Of a stretch of DNA of 49,479 nt, positions 47,938-49,479 are shown piece by piece (position 1 is the stretch's first letter; each line of letters begins with the position of its first letter). A model generated the notes under the pieces. That model was not told the DNA's origin and searched no databases. It saw nothing but the letters and a program-made list of their open reading frames with translations. The DNA lies in the NCBI GenBank assembly GCA_017407835.1, contig JAFQVV010000030.1, positions 1 through 49,479 of the forward strand, read 5' to 3'. The DNA comes from Clostridia bacterium (lineage in GTDB: Bacteria; Bacillota; Clostridia; Oscillospirales; CAG-272). The position numbers and the translations under genes were made by a program.

Positions 47938-48303
47938 TCAATTCTCTCCAGACGTAAATGTTTTTTCAAAATGTGAATGTCGATAGGCAGTAAGCAAAGG
48001 CGGGATGCTTTCGCAAATAAAACGCAGCTCCGCGGTTGAACAGCTCGTCAGGAGCTCGCTCATTTCCTGATGATAAATTGGAGCAGCTGCAACAAGATTA
48101 TCGCACAGCAGCATATCCATAGACACATTTAATGCATTCGCAAGTTTCATATATGTATCGAATTCATGCTTGCCTTGACCACATTCGATATGGCTTATTG
48201 TTGTATTCGACATGCCGATCTTCGCCGCAAGGTCAGCCTGTGTCCAGCCATGCTTTTCTCTGAATCTACGAATACGCTTTCCAATTGCAACATAATCCAC
48301 CAT
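47938..48303 (-). CDS. XRE-family helix-turn-helix regulator
   Basis: A 121-residue DNA-binding protein with a Cro/CI-type HTH at about 8-60 (IGKRIRRFREKHGWTQADLAAKIGMSNTTISHIECGQGKHEF...), followed by a C-terminal region of about 55 residues with several Cys and His, possibly for ligand or dimer contacts. The start at 48303 has AGAGGAAAT upstream and gives the normal HTH N-terminus. It is the first gene of the three-gene operon and may control it, and perhaps its own promoter at 48329-48357. Confidence 0.88.
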   Translation of the reverse strand: MVDYVAIGKRIRRFREKHGWTQADLAAKIGMSNTTISHIECGQGKHEFDTYMKLANALNVSMDMLLCDNLVAAAPIYHQEMSELLTSCSTAELRFICESIPPLLTAYRHSHFEKTFTSGEN

Positions 48304-48328
48304 AATATTTCCTCTAACTGTTTTGATA

Positions 48329-48357
48329 TTTATATTGTACAGGCAAATTTGAAGCAA
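48329..48357 (-). promoter_or_regulatory. Promoter of the XRE-sigma-anti-sigma operon
   Basis: Minus strand: TTGCTT (48352-48357), 17-bp spacer, TATAAA (48329-48334), 25 bases before the XRE start. The region is AT-rich and no clear operator repeat was found. Confidence 0.55.
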
Positions 48358-48435
48358 GAAAATACATTATTAAGCAATATTGCCTTTGTATTTCATTTCC
48401 TTCTCATATTTCACAAATTATTTACATTTCGAGTC

Positions 48436-48477
48436 AAAAATCCCGTCGGATGATCCCACAATCATCCGACGGGATTT
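48436..48477 (-). terminator. Intrinsic terminator of the lysis genes
   Basis: Perfect 17-bp arms (48438-48454 and 48461-48477, AAATCCCGTCGGATGAT) with a 6-nt loop are followed on the minus strand by TTTTT. It ends the phage-type lysis module at 48510. Confidence 0.85.
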
Positions 48478-48509
48478 CGTTATTTTATTGCTATTCTACC
48501 GAAAAAAAG

Positions 48510-48821
48510 TTATTCGGCAAGTCTCCCGACGCCCTTCTCTCCCTTGATCTGCTGCATGGCTATATCAAGATGCTGCACCGCAGCCTCAAGGCAAGCTTCT
48601 ACAAAAGGCGTGATCTTCACCCCCATCGCCGCAAGCTGTGCCAGCACCCATGCCTTTTTGTCGATGGGCTGATTTTCGGCCAGCTTTTCCGCCGCCGCTA
48701 CCAGAATATCCAAGATCCACACCAGCCCCTTGTTCTTCAGCCAGGGAATGATTACCGCCCCCACCGCAATGGAAAGACCTATGATCACAACGCCCACCAA
48801 AATAGAAACTGCATAATCCAT
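48510..48821 (-). CDS. Phage holin, LLH-type
   Basis: A 103-residue protein with one N-terminal hydrophobic helix (about 4-26), followed by a soluble helical part, LVAAAEKLAENQ... with KKAWVLAQLAAMGVKI. This is the pattern of the phage LLH holin family, which makes membrane lesions for release of the endolysin. The start at 48821 has AAGGAGGA upstream and overlaps nothing. It is 15 bases downstream of the next holin-like gene in the lysis module. Confidence 0.8.
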   Translation of the reverse strand: MDYAVSILVGVVIIGLSIAVGAVIIPWLKNKGLVWILDILVAAAEKLAENQPIDKKAWVLAQLAAMGVKITPFVEACLEAAVQHLDIAMQQIKGEKGVGRLAE

Positions 48822-48835
48822 ATCCTATTCCTCCT

Positions 48836-49153
48836 TCAATAATCTCTTTTCATCTTCGAATTTGCGGCCGTCCCATTTGTCGGCAGCAAATTCACTCCAT
48901 GCCGATTGACGTTCTCGACCGTCGACTTGGTGCAGTAGGCGATCACCGTGCCGAGAATGGTGGTGATCGCCGTCTGGGACAGGCTCTCGGCGATCTCGTA
49001 TCTGCCCAGATACGCCAGCCCATACGAGCACCACACCCATGCAATCGCGTTGATGAGAATCACCAGCACAATCAGCTTTGTGTAGCTGTCAAGCCACGAT
49101 TTTTTGTTGACTTTGTTCGTAATTTTGCGCGTCGAATTACGCTTGTTATCCAT
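48836..49153 (-). CDS. Second holin-like small membrane protein
   Basis: A 105-residue protein with a basic N-terminus, two hydrophobic helices at about 27-50 and 57-76, and a hydrophilic tail. The position between an endolysin and an LLH holin argues for a holin, antiholin or lysis accessory protein. It shares one base with the endolysin stop (TGATG). No family identified with confidence. Confidence 0.65.
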   Translation of the reverse strand: MDNKRNSTRKITNKVNKKSWLDSYTKLIVLVILINAIAWVWCSYGLAYLGRYEIAESLSQTAITTILGTVIAYCTKSTVENVNRHGVNLLPTNGTAANSKMKRDY

Positions 49154-49479
49154 CAGCCGCCCCCCGTCATGGCGCGGTGCAGGAACACCACCGCCATCTC
49201 GCGGGTGCAGGGCTCGCGCAGACGAAGGTTGCCCACCTCATCCCCGTAGAGGATGCCGTTCCGCTTCGCCCATTCCACCGCTTCCCGCGCCCACTCGGCG
49301 GGGATGCTGTCGCCATCCTCCCGCACGTCCGGGATTTCGGTGCCAACCTCCCCCACCTCGTTGGGGATGCCCAGATATGCCGCAGGATCGAGCACAACAT
49401 TCGATCCGCTCCTCACCTCAAAATGCAGGTGATCTCCCGTGCTACGCCCGGTGGTTCCCATGATGCCCAGGATATCCCC
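49153..49479 (-). CDS. M23-family peptidase/endolysin, C-terminal part (cut by window edge)
   Basis: The reading frame is open to the right edge of the window, so the N-terminus is missing; 108 residues are visible. The first part, GIMGTTGRSTGDHLHFEVR, holds the metal-binding HLHFE motif of M23 glycyl-glycine/LytM-type endopeptidases. The segment after it, EWAKRNGILYGDE... with TREMAVVFLHRAM, resembles an SLH cell-wall-anchoring repeat. Together this suggests a phage-encoded cell-wall hydrolase that works with the holins. Edge gene: start and full domain layout unknown. Confidence 0.8.
   Translation of the reverse strand, partial: GDILGIMGTTGRSTGDHLHFEVRSGSNVVLDPAAYLGIPNEVGEVGTEIPDVREDGDSIPAEWAREAVEWAKRNGILYGDEVGNLRLREPCTREMAVVFLHRAMTGGG

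Noticed and set aside
1..49479. CRISPR arrays, transposase genes and insertion sequences
   Set aside because: No regularly spaced repeats, and no transposase-like protein or terminal inverted repeats with target duplications were seen.

Overview
The window looks like a chromosomal stretch from a moderately GC-rich member of the Clostridia, probably Ruminococcaceae/Oscillospiraceae-like. This rests on Firmicutes gene orders (yicC-remA-gmk-rpoZ-priA-def-fmt-rsmB-rlmN and yybS-gdpP-rplI-dnaB-tilS-hpt-ftsH), a T-box leader on tyrS, a lysine riboswitch, strong Shine-Dalgarno sites and canonical TTGACA/TATAAT promoters. The species cannot be named from sequence alone.

Layout. 1-400: tandem promoters and leader of what is probably an rRNA operon running leftwards out of the window. 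418-3440: minus-strand TM2 zinc-ribbon protein, M32 carboxypeptidase with a YbjQ-like protein, and an AT-rich lipoprotein. 3490-6968: hairpin cluster, T-box-controlled tyrS, then a hydroxyacid dehydrogenase coupled to sfsA. 7012-13518: a minus-strand operon with malQ, a split cobalamin methionine synthase (separate activation subunit, then MetH), two mini membrane proteins, an orphan membrane-anchored PstS-like protein and a P-loop kinase. 13525-23238: the macromolecule-synthesis operon yicC to rlmN, carrying copies of a dispersed hairpin repeat. 23275-25973: secG and rnr. 26016-26175: tRNA-Gly(CCC). 26257-27900: a sigma factor with an unusually long C-terminal extension. 28087-37272: yybS, gdpP, rplI, dnaB, tilS, hpt, ftsH. 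37339-39322: NhaC-family transporter under a lysine riboswitch. 39394-45204: plus-strand lipoprotein, one-chain serine dehydratase, ribulokinase-like kinase and three unknown membrane proteins. 45233-45435: tRNA-Ser(GCU).

Right of tRNA-Ser the composition becomes visibly AT-richer and the gene content turns accessory: a small Cys-containing protein, an exported protein whose ribosome binding site sits in an 18-bp inverted repeat, an XRE regulator - ECF sigma - anti-sigma operon, and at the right edge a phage-type lysis module (two holin-like proteins and the end of an M23 endolysin). This looks like an integrated element next to tRNA-Ser, but only one side is visible and no attachment-site duplication could be found.

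The most promising candidates for undescribed biology are the orphan PstS-like/mini-membrane-protein cassette, the 547-residue sigma factor, the XRE-sigma-anti-sigma module with its hairpin-gated secreted protein, and the dispersed repeat with a covarying stem. All functions are read from motifs and context; no database search was possible.
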